The position numbers were made by a program, and so were the translations under genes. A stretch of DNA of 46,924 bases from Pinguiococcus pyrenoidosus (taxonomy: Eukaryota > Sar > Pinguiophyceae > Pinguiochrysidales > Pinguiochrysidaceae): contig JAAMXY010001643.1 in the NCBI GenBank assembly GCA_019677205.1, positions 1 through 46,924 of the forward strand, given 5' to 3'. Below the pieces are notes generated by a model, which did no database searches, was not told the origin of the DNA, and saw only the letters and a program-made list of their open reading frames with translations. This document shows positions 30,807-41,700 of the stretch, piece after piece; the stretch's first letter is position 1, and every line of letters starts with the position of its first letter.

Positions 30807-31656
30807 TTAAGACACAAACCCAGACGCCTCCGCATCAGGGTCCGTGAGACGCTTCCATTTCTCTCTCAGCGCGGCCAGCTGCCTCGTGCTCAGGTGCACG
30901 CTCTCGCGGACGTTCTTCCTACCGGCGTCATCCACGCTCGTCGTGGGGCTCAACATGGCTTCGAGGCTCACAAAGCTTTCCTCCGACATATGCTCCTGGA
31001 CGTTTGACAAATTCGTCAACTTGGAAGTCAACACGTACCGCCGTCCAGCGAGACCCTGCTTCTGGAGCTTCTTCCGCTCACGGAGCATCCTCCGAAACGT
31101 CGAGTGTACTCGCTGGGGCTCGAGGCTGTCCTGCGGATATGTCGGCGGCCGAATCTTTATGCACTGGTGGTCATAGTCCAGGTCTCCCTCGTCCACGTCC
31201 CCCACGAAACGAGAGCGTTTCACTCCAGAGAAGCCGGTGATCACCCCTGAGAAGGGGTCCTTCTCGGAGTCTTCTTTCTCCGGCAAAGTCGATGAGAGCA
31301 TCGCTGCATTCGGCTGCAGACTTGCCTGCGGCAGCGGAAGCACCTTGGACAGCAACGGCGAGCGGCCCCACAGCACCTCCGACAGCCTTCCCACGTCGCA
31401 GAACAAGGGCAGCGAACACTAAGACGTCCTCCGAAAACTGCTTCCGACGCTGTGCTGTGTACCTGGAGGGCCCGTTTCTGCAAGTGACGCTCTGGCGTCC
31501 GTTTTTCTTCTGCTGCTCTCGAAGCTTTCTCTTCGCATGCAGTCGCCGGATCGCGGTGTTGCGAACATCTGTGGCTTTGCGGACGTTCTCCGCCACGACT
31601 CTCCAGACCAGTTTCCTCTCCTGAGGAGAGGAGCGTGAGGACGACGAAAGGACCAT
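30807..31656 (-). CDS. Unrecognised basic protein, two exons
   Basis: Exons on the minus strand 31656-31463 and 31386-30807 with a 76-nt intron (GTACAC donor, GGAAG acceptor) give 257 residues. Exon 1 is strongly basic and helical (VVAENVRKATDVRNTAIRRL, then HAKRKLREQQKKNGRQ). Exon 2 has an acidic patch (VDEGDLDYDHQCIKIRPPTY), a second basic helix (STFRRMLRERKKLQKQGLAG) and ends in KWKRLTDPDAEASGFVS. There is no signal peptide, membrane segment or known fold. The composition resembles nuclear or ribosome-biogenesis factors, but that is only impression. The splice was chosen because it joins the two coding frames in phase. It converges on the calpain-like gene with a 41-nt gap. Confidence 0.55.
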
Positions 31657-31870
31657 GACATCTGGGCGAGGGCACTGTCTTCGTACCAGCGCCCGACCGA
31701 ATCTAGGGATGACTCGCAGCTTTGGCCGCCGCTTGTCAACGGCGACGATGGCTTCATGGAGTGGCTTGAGCTGATCGCTGTTTATGTGGTCTACGCCGTT
31801 GGGATTCTCCGCCTTTCCCCTGCGCCAGAACTGTTAGTAGAGAAGAGCAGTCGCCAGTCGCTGTAGAATG

Positions 31871-32546
31871 TCAGGGCCCGGACCTGATGAGCTCGTGCAG
31901 CTCTTGGATCTTCGACACCCACTGAACCCGCGGCAAGATGATCTTGAGAATCGCCTCCATGTAGTTGTAGAGAGTCTCGAAGAAGACGCGATCCGGCTCG
32001 CTGCGCTCATAGTTGCTGCACACGAGAACAATTCGCGCATACGCAAGGCTGAGCGTCTCTTGGACGCCGTTCTTGTTGGCGACGCGGGTGGTCCAGCCAC
32101 GCGGGCGGATGTGATTCAGCAATGCCAGCACCAGCTGCATGCCCAATGGCTGCCTGTAGATCTTCAATAGCTGCTTGACGAACCGATCCGGTTGCGCGCC
32201 CTGGTCCTGCTGCAGCACTTCCATCGCGGCATCGGCGACAACGTAAGGATTCAGCATGTCGTCTTGCCACCAGAGCAACAACATGAGAACGTATTGAGCG
32301 ACATTGGACCTGTCATTCTTGCTTCTGCTTCCTACCTCCAGCGCCACGCAGCGTTGCGCGAGAACTCCTTGAGCCGTGACGAGAACCTCCCAGGCCCAAA
32401 AGGGTGGCGTGAGAGCCCCGGGAGTCTCCGCCGGAGCCAAGACTCGTTCGGGACGCAGAGCGCGAAGCGTGCTGTCCTTGCGCCCCCGTGAGGGCCGCGT
32501 ACAGCATGTCCGAAGAGACGTCCGGCTGCTCTGCAGACTGCCCCAT
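31871..32546 (-). CDS. Unrecognised helical protein, 5' structure unresolved
   Basis: The solid part is 32310-31871 on the minus strand: NVAQYVLMLLLWWQDDMLNP, AAMEVLQQDQGAQPDRFVKQ, a hydrophobic helix around QPLGMQLVLALLNHIRPRG, LAYARIVLVCSNYERSEPDR, and a final FFETLYNYMEAILKIILPRV, ending ELIRSGP. It is all-helical with many aromatic and branched residues, so a folded soluble or peripheral protein. Upstream, two frames compete: the same frame stays open to about 32500 without an ATG, and another frame from an ATG at 32546 is Ser/Gly/Arg-rich with repeat-like SRGSHATLLGLGG and SRSSRATLRGAGG. A splice from about 32504 (GTACGC donor) to 32308 (GACAG acceptor) would join the second to the first in phase. 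I do not recognise the family. Confidence 0.5.
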
Positions 32547-33309
32547 GCTCGTTGCGCTCTATTGACTCCCTTACACCCAAAGATCCAATGCTGTGGTCAA
32601 GTTCTCCGTGCCATCTGCGGCCACGGAGCACTCTCCGGCTCCTTTCTGAGCTTCAGGGGCATTCCGGAGGTAACACTGAAAGCAGGCATCCTGATCGCGA
32701 CCAGGCTGGAGCGACGTCGAGAGCACAGGACGGAGGACATCTTCGCAACTGAGGGAGCCGAGACGGCCAAAATGCGCGCCAAACGCACGTTTCTCATCTC
32801 CAGGATCGAAATAGGACGTGGGACATTTTGAGAGATTTCGCAAATATTCTAAAATATAATTATTATTATAATATTGATATTCATTTCTTGGTATCGCGTC
32901 TGATGATTGGGCACACTGCTGTGAAATCCTTATCGCCCAAGAGCATGGCTTCGCAAGCGTTCACGTCGAGCAGCGCAGGTCTTGAGCGCGCCTCTCTCGG
33001 AAGCTTTTGCGCCTGCAGAGGTCGGAAACTTCTACACGGTACGTACCAAGGACGAGGGCTGGACGAGTGATGGTCGTCGCTGAGGAGTTGCGCGCCGCAT
33101 CGAGTCTCTGCGCGAACGTGTCGCGTCCTTCTCCCGTTTCGTACGTCTGCTCTCGCGACCATCGAGTGCAGGCCACTTTCGCAGCGCTTCTGTATGGAGG
33201 GTTCTCCTGCCGCATCGCACATGTCCCATGGATTGTCGCAGTGAAGGAGGAGTAGCAGATCAAAGCACTCAGCAGGACACTGACATCAGATTGGTCTTAG
33301 GGGGGAGAA
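32547..33309. other. Divergent spacer with AT island
   Basis: Upstream of the helical protein (leftward) and the complex I ferredoxin-like gene (rightward). It includes AT-rich island C. A 66-codon minus-strand frame (32797-32597) begins like a mitochondrial presequence (MRNVRLARILAVSAPSVAK) and might be a first exon of the leftward gene, but I could not connect it. Confidence 0.35.
32836..32890. other. AT-rich island C
   Basis: An AT-only core (for example TATTCTAAAATATAATTATT followed by ATTATAATATTGATATT) between divergent genes. It shares ATTCTAAAAT and nearby TAATTA with island B. Confidence 0.6.
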
Positions 33310-33909
33310 ATGCTGTCGAACACGGCGCGCTTTGCACGCGTTGCGGGAGCGCGGAGAGCGCTGAGCTGGGTTGCGGAGCAGACTGTTCGAGTCACCTTTG
33401 TCAACTGTGAAGGAGCGCGGCAGGTACGTGGCGAAGCTCACACGGATGAAGGCATCTCATCCGCGTATTCCCGTGATCTGATCCGCCTCCCAGACCGTGA
33501 ATGGTCGCGTCGGACAGACGATATATGATGTGGCTCGGAGCTACGACGTGAATCTTGGTCTTGCGGCGCATGGCCTGCCCCGCGAGCGCAAGCGCAGCGA
33601 GGTCTGGACCGAGCAGCTCTTCGGGGAGGACGCATGTGACTCCCATGATCACGTTTACGTTCCCCCCGAATGGAACGCGAAGGTTCGATAAGCGATGGGA
33701 CTGCTGAACGGTCTGCCTTCAGGCTGACATTCCTTCCCTTTCTTCAGCTTCCGGAACGGCGGCCGTATGAGCTGCAGATGATCTCCGATCACTGGGCACC
33801 GGAAGAGATTTCGGATGCATCCCGCTTAGCACACAAGATCGAGTTGACGAAGGACTTGGATGGCATCACTATTTTCATTCCAGATCAGCTTCCGGACGAC
33901 TACGTCTAA
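33310..33909 (+). CDS. Ferredoxin-like subunit of mitochondrial complex I (C1-FDX type)
   Basis: Three exons, 33310-33423, 33494-33682 and 33748-33909 (introns 70 and 65 nt), give 154 residues. The N-terminus (MLSNTARFARVAGARRALSW) is a typical mitochondrial presequence, Arg/Ala-rich without acids. The body starts VRVTFVNCEGARQTVNGRVGQTIYDVAR, a ferredoxin beta-grasp opening. Instead of the 2Fe-2S cysteine loop it has EDACDSHDHVYVPPEWNAKL, then a segment ending ASRLAHKIELTKDLDGITIFIP. This combination (E-x-x-P/W-x-x-K-L-P, then R-L-x-x-x-I-x-L-T-x-x-L-x-G) matches the plant and algal MFDX/C1-FDX proteins that bridge the membrane and peripheral arms of complex I with gamma carbonic anhydrases. 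Only two Cys remain in the whole protein, so a 2Fe-2S cluster cannot form by the usual ligands. The role is structural by inference. Confidence 0.85.
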
Positions 33910-34180
33910 GTGGAGAGGCAGAGCGCAGAGCCCGTCGCCAGGTGTCTGGGACAGATCTTTCCTAGCTGCTGCTCTTTGAGATAGCGCCTTGGAATGAAGA
34001 GTGTAGTACCTCTGTTGCTGGGCTTCAATCATGTTCGCTCCGACCCTCCGGGGGGAAACTGTCTCAAAGTCGCAACTCAATGCGCGTCCTACAATGCACA
34101 CAAAGATCTCAGCTGCACTTTCCCTCTCCGCGATCGCGATGACCTGGATGCTGCGCTCGGCAGGCTGTCCTCGAGCCTGG

Positions 34181-36475
34181 TCACGGAGCTGGGAGCGGTC
34201 CTCTGCAGACTGGGCATTCTGCCCGTTCTTCCATCCATCTGAGTAGACAGTCGCGATGGAAGGCATGACCACAAGGGGCCACCATGACGTTGTCCAGTCC
34301 GCCCAGTTCGCACATGCAGATGACGCAGTCTGTCCCCTCGTTCTCGGGAGGAACTGGGCGACGATAGTTGTACTTCTCCGGCAAGAACATGGCCGGGACG
34401 AAGAACTGGGGCCCCAGCTTCTCCTGTAGCAGCAGAACGCCCGCCTGCACTCCCATCCAAACGACCAAAGCTACACAGAAGGCCGCGTTGGTATCCGAGA
34501 CGGATCCGTCGCCCCCGTCGATGTCCGGATCCTTGCTTTCGAACACATTCAGGATGTTGGCCGGGCACCCGTAGAGGTACAACGGGATTATCAACCGCGT
34601 CGCTGACATGGTCGCGAGATACGTGCGGCACAGAGGTGTCCGGCTCTCGCGCCTCACATTCTCTATGATCTGAGGGACCCAGAAGGAATGCCCCAGCAGA
34701 AGTACGAACGGAACTGCCGACGGCGTGAACACGTTGAGAAGATAGATAAACACCATGAGGGCCATCAAAACGCCGTAGAAGTACGCGTGCAAAGACGCCA
34801 ACCTTCGTCGAATCTCCGCCCATCCCCCCGCGAAAAAGTCCTGATCCTGGCGGGCCTGAAATATCAGAACCATGTACCGCATCTCGAAGATGCAGAATAT
34901 GATAAGCTTGAAAAACGCAATGCTTGCGAACGCAGCAAACAGCGACTGAATCACCACACAAAGGAGAAGGTGTAGAATACACAAGAGCGCGTCCATGAGG
35001 GCTTGCATGGCAATGCACAGCAGGCTCATTCGCGCCGCCGCTGCCTGGGTGTTCGTATGCTGCAGCTGTTTTAGCAGAGCAGCAATCTGGAGCACGGAGG
35101 CCAGCGTCATCGTCACGGAATAGTTCGTCGCCTTCGCCGATGCCTTCTTCCAATCCACGCGGAGCGCAGTCAGCGTCATGTTGAACTGCAAGCCACAAGG
35201 GACGGAGGTCGCCGTCAGGAGCAACGACGACGCCGGGGCTTTCTCCATGCTCTTGAGGCTGTCCGGATCCTTCTCGCGGAATGGTCGGATTTCCCCGCTG
35301 ATCACCAGCTTACACGGAACTCCGGCTCTGTTCGTGTCGATGGGAAATCCCTTCACGCCGGTCGGAATAGGGATCTTCAGCATACCCCGAGCATCTTCAA
35401 TAGTGGTAGCTGCCTCCTCCTCTCCGGCCCGGTCTGATTTGCGCTTCTCCGCCAAGAGGGCCTTCAGCGCCTCATCATACAACTTCCTGCTCCTCAAGGC
35501 CGGGTTGCCTCCCTCACTGGCACCCACTGTGCCTCCCCTCGGGGAAGAAAAGTACGAGCCGATCTTCCACCAGGCATGTCTAACCAGCTCGGCGAGAAGG
35601 TCGTGGGGAGCTCCGCCGCCTTCGAGAAGCGGCAGGCCATCGGATCCCTGCATGAGCTCATCGATCCCATTACCCGCAAAAGTGTCAGAGTAGGGCCCTT
35701 CCATTGAAGCCCGTTCGACCAGCTTTCTTGCCGCGAACCTCCTCCCGTCCGCCTCGCTGTCGGCGTTCGGTCGGGCTCCGTCCAGGGCGAAGCTCGACTG
35801 CGTCACGTCCACTTCACTGAGGCTGTAGCTCTCATTAAGATGCGGCGCGTCGTTGGGAAGATACACGAAGACCTTGTCTTCAAGTTCCTCAACGGCCTTG
35901 AGAAGGACTCGGCCTGTGTGGTGGAACACGAAGCCCTGGACGGCGAGGGTCACGTCCTGCACAGTCGTGATCATCCCATCCCGGAGGCGAAGCCCGCCAG
36001 ACACCGTGCTCATGCCGTCCACTCCGGGGACACTGTTCATCTGAAGCTGCAAGTGCGCCCGTCCGCTGCTCCGGGAGAAGTCCAACACATCCTGTTCCTT
36101 CGCCAGCTGGACATGCAGGGGCGTCAGAGCAGATCTCGCGCTTCTCGTGTTTCCATATCTTACCTCCTGCTCAGCCGGCGACTGCTCTGCGTCTGCTGCT
36201 CTCCTCCACATTCCGCGGTAGGTTCCGCTGGCATTGTGCGCATACACCACGTCTGGTGCGGGTCGCGAGTGGTAGTAATCGTTGAGAAGCTCCGCTCCCT
36301 CGATGCTGGGCACCGGCTCCTCCACTGGATTCGTGAGCTCCTTGTGTCTGTCGCCCGGAGGCGGGGGCTGGCTGTCCAGCAGCAGCAGCACGATGCAGAT
36401 GAGAAAGGTCGTGTGGAGCGTCCGGCGGCACCGCAAGCGGTTCTCCAAGGTGTCTCCGCCCGGGTCAACGAGCAT
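34181..36475 (-). CDS. Transmembrane RING E3 ubiquitin ligase, Tul1/FLY1 type
   Basis: A single exon of 764 residues. Near the N-terminus a hydrophobic segment (TTFLICIVLLLLDS, about 23-36) is a signal anchor. A long luminal region follows, about 40-430, rich in charged residues and including FVFHHTGRVLLKAVEELEDK and IPIPTGVKGFPIDTNRAGVP-like stretches. From about 440 to 680 there are about seven membrane segments, among them CILHLLLCVVIQSLFAAFAS and FYGVLMALMVFIYLLNVFTP. The family mark LGPQFFVPAMFLPEKYNYRR precedes a C-terminal RING-H2 (CVICMCEL, APCGHAFHRDCLLRWM, CPVCRGPLP) with all eight metal ligands. Tul1 in the fungal Dsc complex ubiquitinates membrane proteins in Golgi and endosomes; plant FLY1 acts in the secretory path on mucilage pectin. 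The ATG at 36475 is the first in frame. Confidence 0.9.
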   Translation of the reverse strand: MLVDPGGDTLENRLRCRRTLHTTFLICIVLLLLDSQPPPPGDRHKELTNPVEEPVPSIEGAELLNDYYHSRPAPDVVYAHNASGTYRGMWRRAADAEQSPAEQEVRYGNTRSARSALTPLHVQLAKEQDVLDFSRSSGRAHLQLQMNSVPGVDGMSTVSGGLRLRDGMITTVQDVTLAVQGFVFHHTGRVLLKAVEELEDKVFVYLPNDAPHLNESYSLSEVDVTQSSFALDGARPNADSEADGRRFAARKLVERASMEGPYSDTFAGNGIDELMQGSDGLPLLEGGGAPHDLLAELVRHAWWKIGSYFSSPRGGTVGASEGGNPALRSRKLYDEALKALLAEKRKSDRAGEEEAATTIEDARGMLKIPIPTGVKGFPIDTNRAGVPCKLVISGEIRPFREKDPDSLKSMEKAPASSLLLTATSVPCGLQFNMTLTALRVDWKKASAKATNYSVTMTLASVLQIAALLKQLQHTNTQAAAARMSLLCIAMQALMDALLCILHLLLCVVIQSLFAAFASIAFFKLIIFCIFEMRYMVLIFQARQDQDFFAGGWAEIRRRLASLHAYFYGVLMALMVFIYLLNVFTPSAVPFVLLLGHSFWVPQIIENVRRESRTPLCRTYLATMSATRLIIPLYLYGCPANILNVFESKDPDIDGGDGSVSDTNAAFCVALVVWMGVQAGVLLLQEKLGPQFFVPAMFLPEKYNYRRPVPPENEGTDCVICMCELGGLDNVMVAPCGHAFHRDCLLRWMEERAECPVCRGPLPAP

Positions 36476-36852
36476 TATTCCTTATGACGCATGCACGGAA
36501 TCACAAGCGAAGGTCGCGCGCGGCATGAGCAGTCACTTGGCCCAGTCCACGATACGGAGTGCAGCCCATCCGCGCAGTTTGCGCTTGCGAAAACGCGGCG
36601 CGGATCGAACGCCTCCGACTTCTGGACGAGGTTTGCCAGCGGCCTCTATCTGGCCTTGCAATGCAGTAATAAAAAATCAGAAACTCTCTTTCAGATCCTT
36701 GCTCGCGCATGCTTCGCACGCGTGGGGAGCGAATGTGAACCCATGATTGGGTCAAAGTGGATACTCCTTGGTACTGCGACCTCCCAGTTCTGCGGCTCCC
36801 GGCTTCCCGCCATTTCTGGGCGATTTGAATCCGAAGCCTCGAAAGCAGCGAA
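36476..36852. other. Divergent promoter, 377 nt
   Basis: Shared by the RING ligase (leftward) and prefoldin 3 (rightward). Long frames on both strands lack motifs. Nothing else is recognisable. Confidence 0.45.
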
Positions 36853-37683
36853 ATGGCTTCCATGGCGGACAAGGCCGACGAGAAGGCCCAGGAGAACATC
36901 GACATCGAGCAAACTCTCTTGCGCGGCCAGAACGAGCGCGGTATCCCGGAAGTGCGCTTCATTGTGAGTCAAGCCAAAGACTGTGCTGTGCCGCGTGTGA
37001 CCTCTTGTGTGAGCTCATGGAGTATCGCAGGACGACGTGGAGTACTTCCTGGAGACCGAAGTGAATGGCGCAGCGGTGGAGACGGTCATCGGCGCGTACA
37101 CCACGCTGCTCAGCAAGTTCCGTACCTATGAAGTGAACCTCATTCAGCAGCGCATGAAAGCGAAGCTACGAGTGCCGGAGATCGAGAAGACGCTCACCAT
37201 CATCAAGCAGCTTGAGAAGGCACAGGAAGAGGTGAGGCCCACACGTCAGATTCTTCGGTGGCCGGCTTCATTGGAAAAGGCTTCGGCTCATTTTGCCTTT
37301 TTGCTTCGTCCTTTTCTGCCTTTCGGGCATTTCGGCATGCTCAGGCTGGGGAGGAAGCGACGCTGGACACGCATTACAATCTGAGTGATGTGCTCTATGC
37401 GCGAGCAGAGGTGCAGTGCAGCGGCACTGTGTGTCTCTGGCTGGGAGCGCAGGTCATGGTAGAGTTCACGTACGCAGAAGCCACGGCTTGGCTGGAGAAG
37501 CACCTCGAGAGAGCAAGAGCGCGTCTCAGCAGCACCGACGAGGATCTGCAGCATCTCAGGAGCAACAAGATTTTGACAGAGGTAGCTATCGCACGCGTCT
37601 ACAACTACGACATCAAGAGGAAGAAAGCGGTCAACGGCCACAGCGACGATGCCGGGGTGGAAGAGGAGAAGACTACCGCTTGA
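36853..37683 (+). CDS. PFDN3: Prefoldin subunit 3 (VBP1/PAC10)
   Basis: Three exons, 36853-36963, 37031-37231 and 37345-37683 (introns 67 and 113 nt), give 216 residues. Exon 1 ends RGIPEVRFI, exon 2 starts DDVEYFLETE and continues LLSKFRTYEVNLIQQRMKAK and IPDIEKT-like VPEIEKTLTIIKQLEKAQEE. Exon 3 has LSDVLYARAEVQCSGTVCLW, LGAQVMVEFTYAEATAWLEK and the closing ILTEVAIARVYNYDIKRKK. This is the full alpha-type prefoldin layout: two helices around a beta hairpin (VCLWLGAQVMVEF). Prefoldin hands unfolded actin and tubulin to the chaperonin CCT in the cytosol. Two ATGs lie close together (36853 and 36862); I chose the first. The C-terminal tail is acidic. Confidence 0.95.
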
Positions 37684-37984
37684 GGTCTTCTTCGCGTGCC
37701 GACAGGAAAGAACCGCGTTTTTTTTCTTTTTCTGAAGAGCTGTCGCCCAAGATACTCCAACCTGTTTCGTCACGTTACGCATCCTTGCCTCCTCCCCCCC
37801 TCCGCGCTGCGTGTACCTGTTGAGTCGGTGCATCCACAGCTGCGGTCTTGACGACCCTTCCGCGCGAAGTGGCCCGAGCCGATTTCCGTCTGTCACAAGG
37901 GTCAGCGGGAGGCGCAAGGTGGAGTTTTGTGCCCCGAAGGCGCCGGCAACTTGGGTACTTTGCTTCAGATCTGGTCGCAATGCG

Positions 37985-38545
37985 ATGGCGACGTGCCCTT
38001 TCTGCAACCGCAGGCTTCGCTCCGCCGACCGAGGCTTCGTGGAGCACCACCTGAAGCAATGCCGCAGCCGAGTGAATGCGCTGCCGGAGACGCAGACCTG
38101 TCCGGTTTGCTCGAAGACATTTTCCAACATCAGCGTCTTCCGCTTCAACCGACATGTCGAGAACTGCGTGGAACGCGAGACAGGAGGGCTGGAAGCTGCT
38201 CCGAAGCGGCGCGCCCTGAAGCTCTGCGCGGCAGATGAAGATGCGAGCTCCGGTGTGCGCCCGGCGGAACGCTCGAAGAGCCCAGCTCGAGACTCACGGG
38301 TGCCCCGGAAAAGGAGGAAGGTCTCGCCAGTCGCCTCGGGAAGACGCCCGTCCCATGAGACAGCGAAGAGGACAGAGGAAACTGGTGGTGCGATGAGTGG
38401 GATGGAACGGGGTCCATCTTCAGCAAACGACGCTTCGTGCGCTCGAGTATGGAGGGAGTGGACCGCTGTCCGAGCAAAGACCGACGAGGAGCTGCGCAAG
38501 GCGTGCCTCCAGTATCTTCTGGAAATCGCCGATAGAGAAGCGTGA
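37985..38545 (+). CDS. Protein with two N-terminal C2HC (UBZ4/BED-like) zinc fingers
   Basis: A 186-residue frame. The first finger is CPFCNRRL followed by FVEHHLKQC (about residues 4-26); the second is CPVCSKTF followed by RFNRHVENC (about 41-63). Both are Cys-x2-Cys, about a dozen residues, then His-x3-Cys, the layout of Rad18/SLX4-type ubiquitin-binding zinc fingers and of some nucleic-acid-binding fingers. The middle is basic and disordered, with VPRKRRKV as a likely nuclear localisation signal. The C-terminus is a compact helix (RVWREWTAVRAKTDEELRKA, CLQYLLEIADREA). A DNA-damage or ubiquitin-reading role is plausible by domain type only. The ATG at 37985 sets the Met directly before the first finger; the frame is open upstream without better evidence. 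Confidence 0.7.
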   Translation: MATCPFCNRRLRSADRGFVEHHLKQCRSRVNALPETQTCPVCSKTFSNISVFRFNRHVENCVERETGGLEAAPKRRALKLCAADEDASSGVRPAERSKSPARDSRVPRKRRKVSPVASGRRPSHETAKRTEETGGAMSGMERGPSSANDASCARVWREWTAVRAKTDEELRKACLQYLLEIADREA

Positions 38546-38757
38546 ACGTGGCGGCGTAAGAAAGAGAGATGCGCGAGCCATTCAAGATCCGAACCGCTGC
38601 AAGAAAGCATCTTGCCTCATTCGCCACTAGAACGCCGACGTGCAAGATGCGCAGTCAGACTCTTCCTTCTCTTGTGCGAAGCAATCTGGGACGCCACCAG
38701 TACAACCAGGCTAGTCCATCTAGACGGTCGTGCCAAAGCAACCGTAGTGGCCTTCAA

Positions 38758-41700
38758 CTACATGCCTGCGGAGAGAAGCGTGTGGACCTTTTCCTGCGCC
38801 CACTGCGCCGACTTCGCAGAAGCGGGTGGACCGTGTAGTCCTTCATCGATAAATCTCCTAATGATGTCACTGCCTGCATACTTCCTGAAGTGCGGCCCCA
38901 AGCTCCATGCAACATCACCGATCACGTCGCATGCTTGCTTTATCAGATCATCTGTTCTCAGCGGATCTTGCTGGATCCGCTGAAGCAGAACAAGGATATT
39001 TGGAAGATAGTTCACCAGCAGTTGCTGCTTCCGATCCTCGATCAGACCCTGCAGGATACCGGTGAAGGCCTCCAGGACGCTGACTCGTAGCTCCTGCAGA
39101 AACTCCTTCGCGTCCTCATCCTGCTCGTTTTCCACAGTGATTGCCGCCGCGCTGGACAGCGTGTGCATAACCTTGGGCACGTACTGCTCAAAATTCCCGC
39201 CAATGGCGATGGCCAGGTCGCTGAACACACTCAGGAGGTGCGGCTTCACGTCCTGGTGTAGATTTGCGTTGCCCAAAGCGCCTAGCAGGTTCTCCACAAT
39301 CTCGTTGCACTGTCCAAGGATTTGCCGACCGAGCGCACGGCAGACATCTCCAAGGACGTTCACGGTGGTCTTGCAGACTTGCCATTCTTCAATCTGCTGC
39401 AGGCCTCTGATGATGAAAGGATAGAAGCTCGCGTAGTACTTGAGGAAGTTTTCCTCAAGAGCATCTGCAAGAGCCCCGACGGCGAGATACGCGTCCTCCT
39501 GAGCGATCGCATTCTTCACGCTGAGCACATTCAGATAGCATTCCATCATGGAGTCCGCAAAGCCAGCGATGTCGTTCCCCAGCTTCAGCGAACAGCACTG
39601 CAAGACACCGCAGAGGAGACCCTGAAGTCCTTGCTGGTGCTCTCGGTCGTCGCGGCTCAACACCTCCATCGAGAAGGTCCCCTTCAGCTTCTCGACGATG
39701 TGCGGGACCATCGCACCTATCACCGGAGTCACGTCGGACGCCGCGTTCTGCACGAGCCGATTCAGCGCCTCGTACGCATTTACGCGAATGTTGTACTCAA
39801 CTGCGTCAGGCCTGTCGGCCGCATCAATCAGCGCCTTCGCAAGCGCTTCGAAATGCGGGGAGAGAGCGTTCGTCTCCCCGGTGCCCGACGCCGATTCGAA
39901 AGCCGCTGCCAGATTGTGAATCGCCGAGCACGACCTCTCTGCAACTCGTCCAGAAGGCCCGCCAAGAAGGAGCATCAGGGACTCGATCAGCTCGGGAAGC
40001 TGCTCCTGAGATATAGCAGTCGGGTGGAAAGAGCACATCTCTCCGACCGTCCAAGCCGTACTGTCCTTCACAAGCGGATGCTCGTTCGGGTTCTTCAGCT
40101 GCTGGATCAGAAGTGGCGTTGCCCCGGTGATGTACTGCTGCAGGCCTGGAGGCGATACCCCTTCCATGATGGAGCCAAACGCGATGACCGCGGCTTCCCT
40201 CTGGCGCCAATCATGGCTCTGGATACTAGTCGTGATGAAAGGCATGATGAAGCTCATGATATCGTCCATGACCGTCGTCGCAAGAAGCCGAAGGCAGGCG
40301 GCGCCGCTCATGCTCAGATTCCATTCATCCTCGTCTGGGTCCTCGTCTTGCTGCAGCAAGCAGTACGTCAGCAGGGGAACGAGACGATTCAGAGCCTGCT
40401 TGGCATAGTTCATGCATTGCCGCAGATTCTCCAACGGCTCCCCGTACTCGGTAGCTTCCCTGATGTTCATGAGAATGAGGCTTTCCTCCTCGCAGATGGT
40501 CGACCAAAACTCGATTGCCTGCTGCGCAACCTGCTCCGGCTGCCCCTGGACGCTGCCCATTGTGAGATCTGCCAGGACATCCACGTAAGGCTGGAGGTAC
40601 TGGTAGTAGCACTTCGCGATCTGTGCGATGCATTCGAAAGCAACGACTCGAACTTTCTCGTCCTTGCATTGGGTGGCTTCACAGACGACTTGCATGATCA
40701 TGTTCCGCTCAACCTCTTGCGCGAAGTTTGCGCTTGCAAACTCCACGGAGTTCCGCAGTGCGGTCGTCGCCGCAAGTCTCATCTCTTCTGGATGCTCCTG
40801 AAGCATCGAATGGATTATCACCGTGAGCATTTCGTTCGTGGTGGCCTCGGGCAGCATACACTCATTGAGTGCCAGCTCTTCCGACATGAAGCCGAGAGTC
40901 TCCAGGGCTGCGACCTTGACGCTGACGGGCTCCTGCGGGGCTTGCACGCGCTCTTGCAGCTGGCGGATGAGGTTCCCCCATTTCTTATTGGGAACCTCAA
41001 TGGAACCTATCTTGGCGGTCACTTGAGCACCCGCTCGACGTGCCAAGTCAGAATTGCTACTCAGAGACGACAGCGCCCCGATCTTGATGTGCTCTCTCAC
41101 GTCCACGGGGATCTCCGCCCAGGCGTGGAGCTTCTGCTGGAGCAAGGCAGGATTGTTCGCCGACAGGGCATTCTTAACGTAAAGCCCAGCAAGCTGGCGT
41201 GCTGGCTCCGCCTTGCCATCTGTGGCCAGGATGGCCACCAGCTGCAGCAGCAACTGGCCCTGCGCGAAGAGATCACATCGCACCGTCAGTTGCCCGATAC
41301 ACAAACATCGCTGTTTTAGCGGCCCTCAGCCCCGTGGGCGTCCAAGCCCATCCCTTCGTCCGTCTGTGCACTTCCTACTCCTCAGCTCCACCTCCGTCCA
41401 TTCCTCTCCCTCTGCGCGTCACCCCTCCTGCAAGCTTGTTGGAAGGGACCGGACCCGCCAAGACCGTCTTCCGGATCCAACAGTTCAAAATTGCGCCGAG
41501 CCCTCTGACTCCTCGGAAGCCAACCTTCACAGCCCAGCATCCACGCAGCTTCGGAAAGGTCAGTTTCTCCACGTACCAGATCCTCCCTGGCGAGCTTGGC
41601 GAGATGCTCTTCGGCCTCATGCACCGTGTCTGAAATGAAAAGATTGAGCGGCAAGCGATATTAGTGCGAGGTCTGGAGAGCCCGACAGCCCCGGAGCACT

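Noticed and set aside
39322-41319. 665-codon plus-strand frame
   Set aside because: It is the exact antisense of the importin beta exon; the minus strand carries the conserved HEAT protein.
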